A stretch of DNA of 64,000 nucleotides from Linnemannia hyalina (Eukaryota; Mortierellomycota; Mortierellomycetes; Mortierellales; Mortierellaceae): assembly GCA_019671135.1 (NCBI GenBank), contig JAHRHY010000019.1, forward strand, positions 310,001 to 374,000. The letters run 5' to 3'. Numbering within the stretch: position 1 is the first letter of the stretch; each line of letters begins with the position of its first letter. The notes under the pieces were generated by a model. The model was given only the letters and a program-made list of their open reading frames with translations, was not told the origin of the DNA and searched no databases. Shown one piece after another: positions 1-8,436 of the stretch. The translations under genes and the position numbers were made by a program.

Positions 1-70
1 CTGGTGAGGCCGTTCCTTCAAACAAGGTCTCTGTATTCGTTTTTTTTTCATGAACCAAGGACAGAGGGAG

Positions 71-484
71 GGGGGTTGTTCTCGGTCTGATAGACTCAGG
101 CCGCACTATGAACAAACACGGTCGCTGGTGGCTGTCGCCCAATCAGAACAGCAGGCAGACTTTGCCGTCAGTCGTAGTAATGGCAGGCTGTTTCTGCAAC
201 CGTGTCCCACCCAAAGCTCTACGGGACCACATGGAGCCAAGCCCTCTGCGGACCATGCCCGAATCAATCGGGCTCAGACTGCCTTTGAAGTTCAAGTCCC
301 CAACTCCTGATGCGGGGTCTTCTTTATTGATACAAGAACAAGAGTGAACTTGCTGCTCCACAGCCATCCAGGGGTCACTGGATGGACGGGTGCGTGTTTT
401 AAAAGCTGTTCCGCGCGAGTGGTCCTCTGGAATTCAGACTGGGCGGGCGTTCTTGGTCTGCCCTTCAGATCCGGACCGACCCCC
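71..484 (+). repeat. Left 414-bp direct repeat of the mobile element
   Basis: Matches 8437-8850 base for base apart from G at 103 versus T at 8469. Its ends form an imperfect inverted repeat (about 15 of 20 positions match) starting GGGGGT. Near its right end is an 8-bp-arm hairpin (364-371 with 378-385) followed by TTTTAAAA. Read on the - strand it contains AATAAA (complement of 323-328), about 165 bases past the transposase stop, so it probably supplies that gene's 3' end. Short reading frames inside it look like no known protein. Confidence 0.85.
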
Positions 485-492
485 TTAGAGAA

Positions 493-1911
493 CTATTCGA
501 AGCTCTGAATGGACTTTAGGTACTCGGCGACCTTGCTATTGTCACTGACCTCCAAGGCTGGCACCCATGTGGCTATACTCAAACCACCACTCTTCTGTAT
601 GATGTGATACTCTCTCCCACTGCCTTCTCCTCGATGGCTGACGACCTTGTCCACTTCGTACTCTCTGTCATCGTCCCCAGATGCCATGTTGTCATCAGCT
701 GGCGTGTGAGGGGGGGTAGCCATGTCGAAGAACGCCTTCCGCGTGGTGAGCAAACCTCTGCTATGGGACAGCTTGACCTTGATGTTCGGAAGAGCGTACA
801 TGGTCTCCTGCTCTGTCTTGCTGGGGTAGTCAAAGCCGTCCTGAAGCCAGAGCGTATGATGTTGTTCAGTGGGTATACTCCTGAGTGCAACGAACCTCTT
901 GATGTTCATCAGGAGACACGCTAGCTTGTACTGAGCACCGAACGTCTCTTTCTCTGCTACTTTGTTCACAACCGTATGGCTGAACTTGGTGAACGTCGAC
1001 TGCATCTCCCCGAAATAGCTCTCAATACGAGAACGGAAGCTCCCGAAGATCTCATTGTAGGCCTTCTCTTCCTCAGTCAGTGCAATTCCACGCATCTTGC
1101 GGATTGGATAGCAGAAGTTCTCATACTGGAGCTCGTCCGCGCTGTCCAGTAGCTTACCGATGAATAGACTGTACCCGCCATCCAACGCAACACAGTCCAA
1201 CTTGTGGATCTTGTTTTGGATGCCCATACGAAGGAGCATGGTCCCGTCATTGTAGTCACGGCATGGCGCGGGGGCGGATACAAACAAGACCATGTTGTTC
1301 ATGTCTGTGCACACTTGCACACGGAAGCCCGACTTCTTCAGCTTGTATGAATACAGACTAGCTTTGTCTGCGTTCGCGTAGATGATCCTTGAGTCATGGC
1401 CGTCCAGGTTCAGTGTCACGTTCTTGAATGGCTCTGGGTTCCTTTCGGCAGCGAGATGACGCGACTTCATTGTTGAGAACATCTCAGACAGCATTGTGGT
1501 CAGAAAGCGGTTTAGTGCAGCAGGGTTGTGCATGTAGAACTCCTTGTGGATGGTGTGGAAGGAGGTCTTCGGGATGTACCGTGCCATATCGCTCAAGGAG
1601 ATCCCCTTCACGAGCACGTAGAGTAGCATGACGCCCTTCTCAACATTCCTGTATGGGCAGGAGAATGCTCTAGTGCCAAAGATCACGGTCAAGAAGAAGA
1701 ACACAGGTATGACCCCCAGGCGGTTCAACACAAACGTCTTGATGCTGTCGATGTCGTTCACAGCAGCGATCTCTGTGCGGTGATGCTTCACTCTGTCGAT
1801 GATAGGCCAGTCCGTGTACAGGAACTTCCAGTAGTTCTGTACGATGGCATCGTACTCAAGCGCCTCATCCATATTATGACACACCAGATGCTTCTCTGAA
1901 AAAGCACACAT
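493..1911 (-). CDS. DDE-superfamily transposase with C-terminal chromodomain
   Basis: Protein of 472 aa, probably the enzyme that cuts and joins the ends of the surrounding element. A helical N-terminal region (about 1-160) precedes a core with candidate catalytic acids D170 (LNLDGHD), D244 (VALDGGY) and E297 (RIESYFGE). This layout is that of the DDE_Tnp_4 / Harbinger-like group of RNase H-fold endonucleases. A low-complexity acidic linker leads to residues about 418-469, which have the chromodomain pattern: YEVDKVVSHR, an aromatic strand, then TWVPALEV and a closing helix. Chromodomains bind modified histones, so insertion could be steered to particular chromatin (inference). The start could be M1 or M14, and an upstream exon cannot be excluded because TTTTTCAG precedes residue 6. 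The stop lies 9 bp from the left direct repeat. The subfamily is uncertain. Confidence 0.8.
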   Translation of the reverse strand: MCAFSEKHLVCHNMDEALEYDAIVQNYWKFLYTDWPIIDRVKHHRTEIAAVNDIDSIKTFVLNRLGVIPVFFFLTVIFGTRAFSCPYRNVEKGVMLLYVLVKGISLSDMARYIPKTSFHTIHKEFYMHNPAALNRFLTTMLSEMFSTMKSRHLAAERNPEPFKNVTLNLDGHDSRIIYANADKASLYSYKLKKSGFRVQVCTDMNNMVLFVSAPAPCRDYNDGTMLLRMGIQNKIHKLDCVALDGGYSLFIGKLLDSADELQYENFCYPIRKMRGIALTEEEKAYNEIFGSFRSRIESYFGEMQSTFTKFSHTVVNKVAEKETFGAQYKLACLLMNIKRFVALRSIPTEQHHTLWLQDGFDYPSKTEQETMYALPNIKVKLSHSRGLLTTRKAFFDMATPPHTPADDNMASGDDDREYEVDKVVSHRGEGSGREYHIIQKSGGLSIATWVPALEVSDNSKVAEYLKSIQSFE

Positions 1912-1947
1912 GAGGCAAGATCACTTTTAAAGAAAACGCACGACCAT

Positions 1948-2000
1948 GGGGCCAGAAGGCAAAGTATCTTTCTTAGAGAGCTACTCTGCCTTCTGGCCCC
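1948..2000 (-). repeat. Hairpin repeat copy A
   Basis: Nineteen-base arms 1948-1966 and 1982-2000 (one mismatch) around a 15-nt loop; the arms read GGGGCCAGAAGGC and its complement. It lies between the coiled-coil gene and the transposase, both on the - strand, shortly after an AATAAAAA signal (complement near 2033-2040). TTTAAA follows on the transposase side. The wider module, including CCCGGGTAAACATTA, is shared with copy C. It could act in transcript termination or processing, or be a small inserted repeat. Confidence 0.85.
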
Positions 2001-2077
2001 CGGGTAAACATTACGCCGGTCGGGTTGCCTTTTTATTCAAAGTCGGTCGAGCTACACATGGGAGGATCTGCTACTTG

Positions 2078-2752
2078 CTACTCTCGTGTGTGGATGCCGA
2101 AGACACTTGTGATGTACTCCACCATCTCATCCTCTGTGTGGCCCTCCTTGAGAACGAAGTTGCGGCGACTCGACTTGATGGGCGCCTCCTTGTCATCCTT
2201 GATACGCTGGAAGACATTGTGTCCTCTCGGGGAGCGGTTGAATCGTAGCTCGTTCATCACAATAGCATCGAGCTCCGGGTTGTCAGCCTTGAACTGGTTC
2301 AAGGTGCGGTCAACAGCCTTTTGCTGCAGAGTGAAGAGGCGATAACCACCGACAGGCAATGGCTGTGGCGATCGGAACTTCAAGACAACAAAGACCTCCT
2401 GCTGTCTAGGTGGCCGTGTGAGGATACGGTCACGGTTGGCTTCCTGGCGGGCACGCTCACTGTTGGTAAGGGCATCGCGAGTGTTTTGCAGCTCGAGTTG
2501 GGTCTCATCAAGCTTGGCCAGTGTGTCCTCAAGCTCTTCCTGTGTCGATGCAAGGCCATCGTTCGCATCCATGAGGTCTATCTGTGTGCTCCTGAGCTCG
2601 AGTGAGACAGCCGCCAGCTCAATGCGCAGTGCCTCAATAGCAGACTCCTGTGGCTTGTCTTGAGGCAAAGCGTGTTAGTGTGCTGGCATGCTGTTGTGAA
2701 GGCTTAGAAGCATGTAGAAGGCATGTTGAAGAAGGGACATACTGACGGTCAT
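2078..2752 (-). CDS. Coiled-coil protein of the mobile element, with a virus-like C-terminal domain
   Basis: Best read as two exons, 2743-2752 and 2078-2658 (donor A|GTATGT, acceptor CTCAAG, branch-like CACTAAC), giving 196 aa starting MTVNKPQESA. The long frame itself has no ATG, which supports the tiny first exon. Residues about 10-75 are a strong coiled coil with regular leucines (IELAAVSLELRSTQIDL and onward). The basic C-terminal half includes GYRLFTLQQKAVDRTL and FNRSPRGHNVFQRIKDD. That half resembles the C-terminal DUF3627/MSV199-type region found behind coiled coils in large DNA virus proteins; this is from memory and tentative. It lies between the transposase and the CRN gene and ends with an AATAAA signal. 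It may be a DNA-binding or oligomerising accessory protein. Function unproven. Confidence 0.55.
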
Positions 2753-3240
2753 GGTTCAGTGTGGGTAGTGTGGGATTAGACGTGAGCGACGAAGTGGAGA
2801 GTAGGTGAATGAGGAATGGAGGAGCGAAGGAATGGAAGGCCTCCCATGGAGTGCTCAGAGTTCACTGCATTGGTGAAAGCGGGATGAGAAGAGATGTGAC
2901 ACATAGATGAGATTGTGATCGGCTTTTTCAACATGCACGCATTCACACTCAAACGCCATGAGGCTTTCAGTCAAGGTCACGTTTCGACCCTCCCTTATTG
3001 ACATTGATTGAGCCAGACTCGCAGTACGTTTTTCTCTCTCTAGAAAGTAGATGTGAGGCTGGCTCCTTCTCATTAAGAGAGGGTTGGTCAATAAGAGATT
3101 AGTGATGCAGTGCACAGCGCAAGCTCGACTATTGAACATGTGTATTACAGACAGCTAGAAGTACAACGACTATGACGTGAAGAAGCCAGGTTTGAGCTAG
3201 ATGTGAAGAAGCCAGGTTTGAGCTAGACTAGCGCGCTAAG
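2753..3240. other. Gene-free stretch inside the mobile element
   Basis: About 490 bp between the coiled-coil and CRN genes with no convincing frame. It holds the 3' side of the CRN gene, a 26-bp tandem duplication (3177-3227) and the palindrome-rich sequence AGCGCGCTAAGCTAGACGCGC. The upstream region of the coiled-coil gene, just above 2753, has CACACTACCCACACTGAACC before the proposed ATG on the - strand. Confidence 0.5.
3177..3227 (+). repeat. Two-copy 26-bp tandem repeat
   Basis: The 25-base unit GTGAAGAAGCCAGG...AGCTAGA occurs at 3177-3201 and again at 3203-3227, just beyond the CRN stop codon. It probably reflects local slippage; no function is suggested. Confidence 0.85.
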
Positions 3241-4892
3241 CTAGACGCGCTGCATCTTGCCTGTTGAATGAGACGACTGCTCAGATGTGAAGAACTTCTG
3301 CTTCTTGAGCTGGAGCTCGCGTCCTGGGATCTCCGAGTGCATCTTCCTCATGAGCCACACAATCTGGCCCAGCACAGACTCGGCTTCGACTCTCCAGGTG
3401 TCCTTGTCATAGTTGATGATGTCCTTCAGCTTCGATATCCTGAACTTGGGCCGGTCTCCAGACTCTTGTGACTGGTCGATGGAGCATTCCACGAAGTACC
3501 AGTTGATGGCATCAGTGACAATGCCATACGCTCTCAAAGGGACGGAACTGTCCTCTTCTCGCTCTTCATCTCCATTGTCGTCGCTGCTGCGCTTGCGCTT
3601 TCTCACCGTCAACGATGACTCCAGCTGAACAAGGTTCTGTGCCAAACCCTTGCGGTAGTCCTCATGCTTGACCTCTGTCACGCCCAGTATGTGTCTCGAA
3701 CCGTCGTTTGCAAGAGCCTCGATAGCATAGTCGACCTTGCCATGCCCGTGCCTGCCTCGAAGCGGTCTCTCAGGTGCGAGTGTCAGCTCGCCATTGAAGA
3801 TCAGGACGGCCTGTGTGAGGAACGAAGCTACATAGGCAGAGCATGTGGCTTCGTTGGCTGTATCTAAGGGGACGGCCCGTATCCTGGAGTCAAGCTCGTC
3901 AAGCAGTCTCCGTAGCGACTCCTTATGTAAGTTCGAGTCAAGTGGCTCCGTCGAGATGCCGGTGAAGGGCGGTAAGTCAGACATGGTGGGTGTTTCCATG
4001 TTCGATATCTCATACAGGCTGTTGACCTCCTTGAATGTGAAATCCGTGTACTTCTTGGTCGGGGTCTCCAGAGCCACTGTTAGTGTCTTCGTGTTCGTCT
4101 TCGAGTACTGCTTGATGATATTTCTAAATCGTGTGTCGTTACTGGGGTGCTCAGTCCCTCCGCCTTCATGTTGAGGAGTCCCGCGTGCATGAATGATTGC
4201 CAACACGGCGTCGCCGTCCTCTCGGTCGGGATATTCATCGTAGATGGCCCTCTCCAGCTCCTTAATGCTCGTTGTCTCAGTGTCTGTCGTCCAGGAGAAA
4301 CACTCGCTGCGGTTCGGCCGCAAGACGACGTTCAATACAACGATGCTCTTGCCCCCACGCAGGTCCTCGATCTCTTGACGAAGAGCCTCCAACTCGAGAG
4401 TGTGTGGCGTGCCTAGTTTTTTAAAAAAGCAGAGTTAAGAGATTAGTAAGCACAGTGCACGGACCATGGGGCTAGAAGGCAGAGTATCTCTCTAAGAAAG
4501 AACATCTGCCTTCTGCCCCCCTCCGGCTAAACTCGCATGCGACATCATCCGGCTAAACACATACCTTTGGATCGCTCGATAATGATGTGGATTGATTTCT
4601 TCGACAGCGTCTTCTTTTTGAAGAACTCAGAGATTTCATATGTTGCCTTGAGTTTCTCCTTTTCAGTCACAGAGTCGAGCAGAATAGGAACGTCGTCGTC
4701 GTCGTCAGGAATGGAGACGCGCCAGAGCACCAAGTTGTTGGCGGTGATGTCGTCGAAAGCGGGTGCTTGTTTGGACTTGATTGCGTCCTTGAGGTCGTCG
4801 ACAGTGGCAGTTGGATTCACCTTGACCGAGAATGCACCCGACGCCGGCTCGCCGCTGATGAGACAGAAGAGTGTGAGTGTGTTTGTCGCCAT
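3241..4892 (-). CDS. Crinkler (CRN) protein: ubiquitin-like header plus PD-(D/E)xK nuclease-like domain
   Basis: Two exons, 4565-4892 and 3241-4412, joined over a 152-nt intron (donor AAAG|GTATGT, branch TACTAAT, acceptor AACTAG) in conserved phase, giving 499 aa. Residues 1-109 are a typical CRN header: LTLFCLISGE, DLKDAIKSKQ, FDDITANNLVLWRVSIP and the final IHIIIERS. The middle part is variable. The C-terminal domain has the restriction-endonuclease-fold pattern: candidate D337 in GHGKVDYAI, E356-V-K358 in VTEVKHED, and a following glutamine helix (AQNLVQLES). A basic cluster RKRKR (about 380-384) could be a nuclear localisation signal. In known CRNs such domains act in the nucleus on DNA; here activity is inferred. 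Its place beside a transposase and a primase-helicase suggests it is element cargo or an element factor. The frame is intact. Confidence 0.85.
4468..4520 (-). repeat. Hairpin repeat copy B, inside the CRN intron
   Basis: Arms about 4468-4484 and 4504-4520, weaker than copies A and C because the stem carries mismatches (GGGGCTAGAAGGC against GCCTTCTGCCCC). The flank GTGCACGGACCATGG is shared with copy C. It sits in the intron separating the CRN header exon from the effector exon, so it may mark the junction at which the two halves were joined. Confidence 0.75.
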
Positions 4893-5143
4893 GGGTGTGT
4901 GTGTGAACGGAGAGAGGTGCGCTTGTGAATGCTGTGTGTGTGTGTGTGTGTGTGTGCGAAGATGCCCACTCCTTTATTGATGGTTCTGTTGATGGTGACG
5001 TGTACAGAAAGCCAGTCACGACCATGACTCCCAGGTCTCTCTTATTGACTAACCCTCTTTAATCGACTATAACCACGTTTTTTAAGTGATCGTACCTGCC
5101 TCTCCTTACAAGACCGCCTCTCCTTCTTGCGCAGCTCAACAAC
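4893..5143. promoter_or_regulatory. Shared promoter region of the CRN and primase-helicase genes
   Basis: A 251-bp gap between divergently transcribed genes. It contains a (TG)n tract at about 4937-4957 and CCTCTTTAATCGAC with GTTTTTTAAGTG upstream of the primase-helicase ATG. There is no clear TATA box. Co-expression of the two genes is an inference from the geometry. Confidence 0.5.
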
Positions 5144-8056
5144 ATGACCCACAAGTTTGAATCCACCTACTTCTTCAAGACCGACGAGGATCAACCCAAA
5201 GGACCTCAAGCCAGATGTCACGAGTGGAGCGATAAGAACTCCCACAAGTTCTTTGTTGCCATCGATGGACCACGGCGCTTTGAGTACTCGAGCTACAAAG
5301 ACCCGGCCAGGTTCTTAGAGGCGTATGCTGATGTCCCAGACGCTGAGCGATGCTTTTTTGAACAGATCCGTGAAGGCCAGGCCTGTAACGAGTACTATGA
5401 CATCGACTGGACTCTCGGTCAAGTCGCAGACGAGAGCGACATCTTGAGACTGGAACAGCAGGTGTTCACTGCGTTCTTGAATGTGCGCAACCAACATGCA
5501 CCAGACTATCCTCTCGACATAGCACATTGTCGTGTATTGAGTGCATCCAATAACAAGAAGATATCACTCCACATCGTCATTCCAACATATGTGTTCGAGA
5601 ACAATAACATGCACATGAAAGCCTTCGTGCTTGCATTCCAGGACACTTGGAAGCGTTCGGCACCCAACGAGGACTCTGCGCTGCTCGAAGGCCATATCGA
5701 TATGGGGGTCTACAACAGGAACCGAATCATGCGGATCCTTGGGAGCTGTAAGTTAAAAGAACCAAGTCGTCCACTGCTTCGAGCCGTGTGGCATGAGCCA
5801 TCCATGGTGGCTGAAGACGAAGAATTTCTCATCACCAACATTGGACCTGACTGTATCCAGGTGACTTGTTCGACCCAAGAAGTCGTGCGAGCACCGTCAA
5901 CGTCAAGAAGTCCTCGAACGTGTCGTGATCAAGTCCAGTCGACAATGCCCCAGCAGCTTGTGGATACTGTGAAGGCTAAGTTCATGCAGACGCCACAGGC
6001 GACCCAGTTCGAGATGCATTGCAAGCAAGACTGTGCGATGATATTCAGGCTGGAACGCAAGGCGGAGGGACACTGTATCATATGTAAGAGAGAGCACGGC
6101 CGGGAGAATGCGTATCTGAGTCTTGCTAAGTCCGGCGCGATCTTCTTTCATTGCCATCGATCCTGCAGTCCAGCAGGTGTTGAGGTGTGCAAGCGGGATC
6201 TCGCTCTTGCAGTCGAAATCGAAGTTGTTATGGCCTTACAGACGCCCCATGGACTGACGCGTGCGGACATCTTGGACGATGCTCGGTTCCTGCCCTGGAA
6301 CCACCTGGCGCCACTTGAACACTTGCAACTTGGACACGGTAAGCTTGAGGTCCGTGGGCCGCAGCCTCCCAGCCTGTTGATTCGATGCGACACGGGTGGC
6401 GGCAAGACCGTGTACACAGAAGAACTTGTCAAGGCCAACAAGAAGTCCCGATTCGTTGCCATCACCTGTCGGCGGTCGCTGGCGGACATGCTGGAAGAGC
6501 GACTGGGCTTCGAGAACTACCAGGATATCTCGGACATTATTGCTTGTGACTGGGTGGTCGTTCAAGCAGAGTCGTTGTACAAAATCAATCTGAAGTTCTA
6601 CTGCGAAGATACGATCCTGATCCTGGATGAAGTCAGCTCGCTGATCAAGCAGATGTGCAGCGACAAGACCCATGGCAACAAGCACAATCTCAATCTACAG
6701 GTCTTCGAGCGGCTCATCCAACGAGCGACCCGAGTAATCTGTCTTGACGCGGATCTGTCTGACGAGGAGGTCGAGATAATGAAGAGTCTTCGCAGTGACT
6801 TCATCGTCTGGAACAACACGTTCCAACAGCAGAAGGATGACAACGTTGTCTTGTTTGATTCCAAGATGAAGCTCATCCAGGAGGCACTGGACCTGCTTCG
6901 ACTTCACAAGCGGCTGTGGATCTCCAGCACCATGAGTGCCAGATGTACCGAGGCATTGCATGCCATGTTAACAAAAGCAGGCTACAAGGGCAAATGCGTG
7001 ACTAAGAACGTGGACGAGGCTTTCAAACGGGATGCCAGCAAGGACATCAATAACGTCATGGCCGGTCTGGATTACTTTATCCATACGCCCACCATCAGCG
7101 TCGGAGTTGACTACAACACCAAAGGCCATGTGGACTGCGTTATCGGGATCTTCAGCACATGCAGCGAAGTTGACGTTGAGAGCTGCATGCAGATGATGCG
7201 GCGTGTGCGCCATGTCAATGATAAGACATACCTGGTGCATGTAGACGCTGCCATCAAGGATCTTCCAGCTACAGCACCAGAAGTCAAGGACTGGATCTGC
7301 AATCAACTCGACATCGTTACAGGCAAAGTCCGATGGAGCTCCACATTGAAGTTGCAGTTTGACGATGCCAACAACCTCACCATCCCTGATGATCTGTATC
7401 ACCGCATGTACTGCCATGTGATGGCCAAGAAGCATCTCTCCATGAACAACTTCCGGTCACGGCTTATCCGACGAATGACACAGGCTGGATGCATTGTCAC
7501 CGGCAGGGGTGACAAACTTCCCAGGGGCCATCCGATTCCTAAGGAGCTGAAAGAGAAGGAGAAAGAGATCGCAGCCGCCTGGCATCAGCAGATTGCCAGC
7601 GCAGGTGCAATTAGTCCAGACGAGTTCGAGAGGCTTTCTCGTGGAACACGAGAGTTGGATTCTGATCAGCGGGCTTCAGTGCACAGGTTTGCACTCATGC
7701 GAGCGTATGATGTCCAGGAACATGGCACGATCACCGAAGAGTGGGTCAGAACGTACGACAAGCCACACGAGAAGGAGTGTTACAGGAATCTTATGGCACT
7801 GTCTCCAAGCTGTGGACCGTCTTTGAAATCATGCTTGGAGGTTGTGCAGCAGCGGGAGGACCTTGGTCAGGATTATAGTCTGCGGGGACCAACAACCGCT
7901 GACGCGCACAGCAGGCTCGAGAGATCCCAGTTCGTGAAGCTGGGATATGTGGTTGACATCCTGTTGGCTTGCGGATTCGAGGACCCGTTCGCTACTAATG
8001 AGGTACCGGCAGAGGATATCAAGAGTAGAGTCGATGGGATATGGACAGTAAGATGA
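5144..8056 (+). CDS. Primase-helicase: archaeo-eukaryotic primase fused to an SF2 origin-binding-type helicase
   Basis: An uninterrupted 970-aa frame. The N-terminal part (about 1-250) has the primase signature: NEYYDIDW with D86 and D88, KKISLHIVIP (H143), and VYNRNRIMRILGSCKL with its conserved arginines, as in herpesvirus/NCLDV-type primases and PrimPol. A zinc-binding stretch follows (C311, C314, then HCHRSC at 336-341). The helicase has Walker A CDTGGGKT (415-422), the DEVS box (495-498) and a late motif VGVDYNTKGHVD, close to the origin-of-replication-binding (Herpes_ori_bp) helicases. Such proteins prime and unwind DNA in large DNA viruses and in elements derived from them. It reads divergently from the CRN gene. 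The end of the frame looks premature; see the next feature. Confidence 0.85.
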   Translation: MTHKFESTYFFKTDEDQPKGPQARCHEWSDKNSHKFFVAIDGPRRFEYSSYKDPARFLEAYADVPDAERCFFEQIREGQACNEYYDIDWTLGQVADESDILRLEQQVFTAFLNVRNQHAPDYPLDIAHCRVLSASNNKKISLHIVIPTYVFENNNMHMKAFVLAFQDTWKRSAPNEDSALLEGHIDMGVYNRNRIMRILGSCKLKEPSRPLLRAVWHEPSMVAEDEEFLITNIGPDCIQVTCSTQEVVRAPSTSRSPRTCRDQVQSTMPQQLVDTVKAKFMQTPQATQFEMHCKQDCAMIFRLERKAEGHCIICKREHGRENAYLSLAKSGAIFFHCHRSCSPAGVEVCKRDLALAVEIEVVMALQTPHGLTRADILDDARFLPWNHLAPLEHLQLGHGKLEVRGPQPPSLLIRCDTGGGKTVYTEELVKANKKSRFVAITCRRSLADMLEERLGFENYQDISDIIACDWVVVQAESLYKINLKFYCEDTILILDEVSSLIKQMCSDKTHGNKHNLNLQVFERLIQRATRVICLDADLSDEEVEIMKSLRSDFIVWNNTFQQQKDDNVVLFDSKMKLIQEALDLLRLHKRLWISSTMSARCTEALHAMLTKAGYKGKCVTKNVDEAFKRDASKDINNVMAGLDYFIHTPTISVGVDYNTKGHVDCVIGIFSTCSEVDVESCMQMMRRVRHVNDKTYLVHVDAAIKDLPATAPEVKDWICNQLDIVTGKVRWSSTLKLQFDDANNLTIPDDLYHRMYCHVMAKKHLSMNNFRSRLIRRMTQAGCIVTGRGDKLPRGHPIPKELKEKEKEIAAAWHQQIASAGAISPDEFERLSRGTRELDSDQRASVHRFALMRAYDVQEHGTITEEWVRTYDKPHEKECYRNLMALSPSCGPSLKSCLEVVQQREDLGQDYSLRGPTTADAHSRLERSQFVKLGYVVDILLACGFEDPFATNEVPAEDIKSRVDGIWTVR

Positions 8057-8274
8057 CCCAGATTTGCACTAGTCTCAAGATACGAAGACCAAGATCCACG
8101 AGCTGTACGTTCAAGAGCAAGCTCGCATTTATCAACACAGTGTTGCTTGAAGTCCTTGGTGCCAAGATCGGAACTCCTGAATTCAACAAGCGCAGGACAA
8201 AGTACTGCCTCAAGCACTGCTCGAGCGTCGGCTCTGCCAATGACAGCCCACTCAGGCGTCGTTCAACACAATAA
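8041..8274 (+). pseudogene. Out-of-frame C-terminal continuation of the primase-helicase
   Basis: A 77-codon frame overlaps the end of the 970-aa frame by 16 bases and is shifted by one base. It contains FINTVLLEVLGAKIGTPEF and a basic cysteine tail, like the C-terminal segment expected in this helicase family. It ends exactly at an AATAAA signal (ACACAATAAACTG), which argues that it belongs to the transcript. A single-base indel near 8035-8053 is the simplest cause. A 25-nt GTAAG...TAG intron would not restore the frame. A sequencing error or frameshifting is also possible. Confidence 0.5.
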
Positions 8275-8322
8275 ACTGTCATCCTTTTAAAAGACCACGC
8301 ACGTCGGTATAATGTTTACCCG

Positions 8323-8375
8323 GGGGCCAGAAGGCAGAGTAGGTCTCTAAGAAAGATACTCTGCCTTCTGGCCCC
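8323..8375 (+). repeat. Hairpin repeat copy C
   Basis: Perfect 19-bp arms 8323-8341 and 8357-8375 around a 15-nt loop. TTTTAAAA lies at 8285-8292 on one side and CTTTAAAG near 8390-8397 on the other. It begins about 50 bases past the AATAAA of the primase-helicase transcript and has the same orientation relative to transcription as copy A. It lies just before the right direct repeat. Confidence 0.9.
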
Positions 8376-8436
8376 ATGGTCCGTGCACTCTTTAAAGATG
8401 ACCTGTCATGGCGAACGGCTCTTTGCGACACAAGAA

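Noticed and set aside
1..70. Left flank as part of the direct repeat
   Set aside because: It does not match the sequence before 8437, so the repeat starts at 71.
108..347. Overlapping short frames on both strands in each direct repeat
   Set aside because: They are duplicated with the repeat, have no domain pattern, and the - strand carries a poly(A) signal there; better read as non-coding terminus.
4537..4980. 147-codon + strand frame over the CRN header exon
   Set aside because: It is antisense to a clear CRN header and ends in Cys-Val repeats from a TG microsatellite.
6236..7435. Several - strand frames of 60-155 codons inside the primase-helicase gene
   Set aside because: They are antisense shadows with no family features.
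8048..8072. A 25-nt GTAAG...TAG intron to extend the primase-helicase
   Set aside because: It is shorter than the other introns seen here and leads into a frame that stops early, not into the family-like tail.
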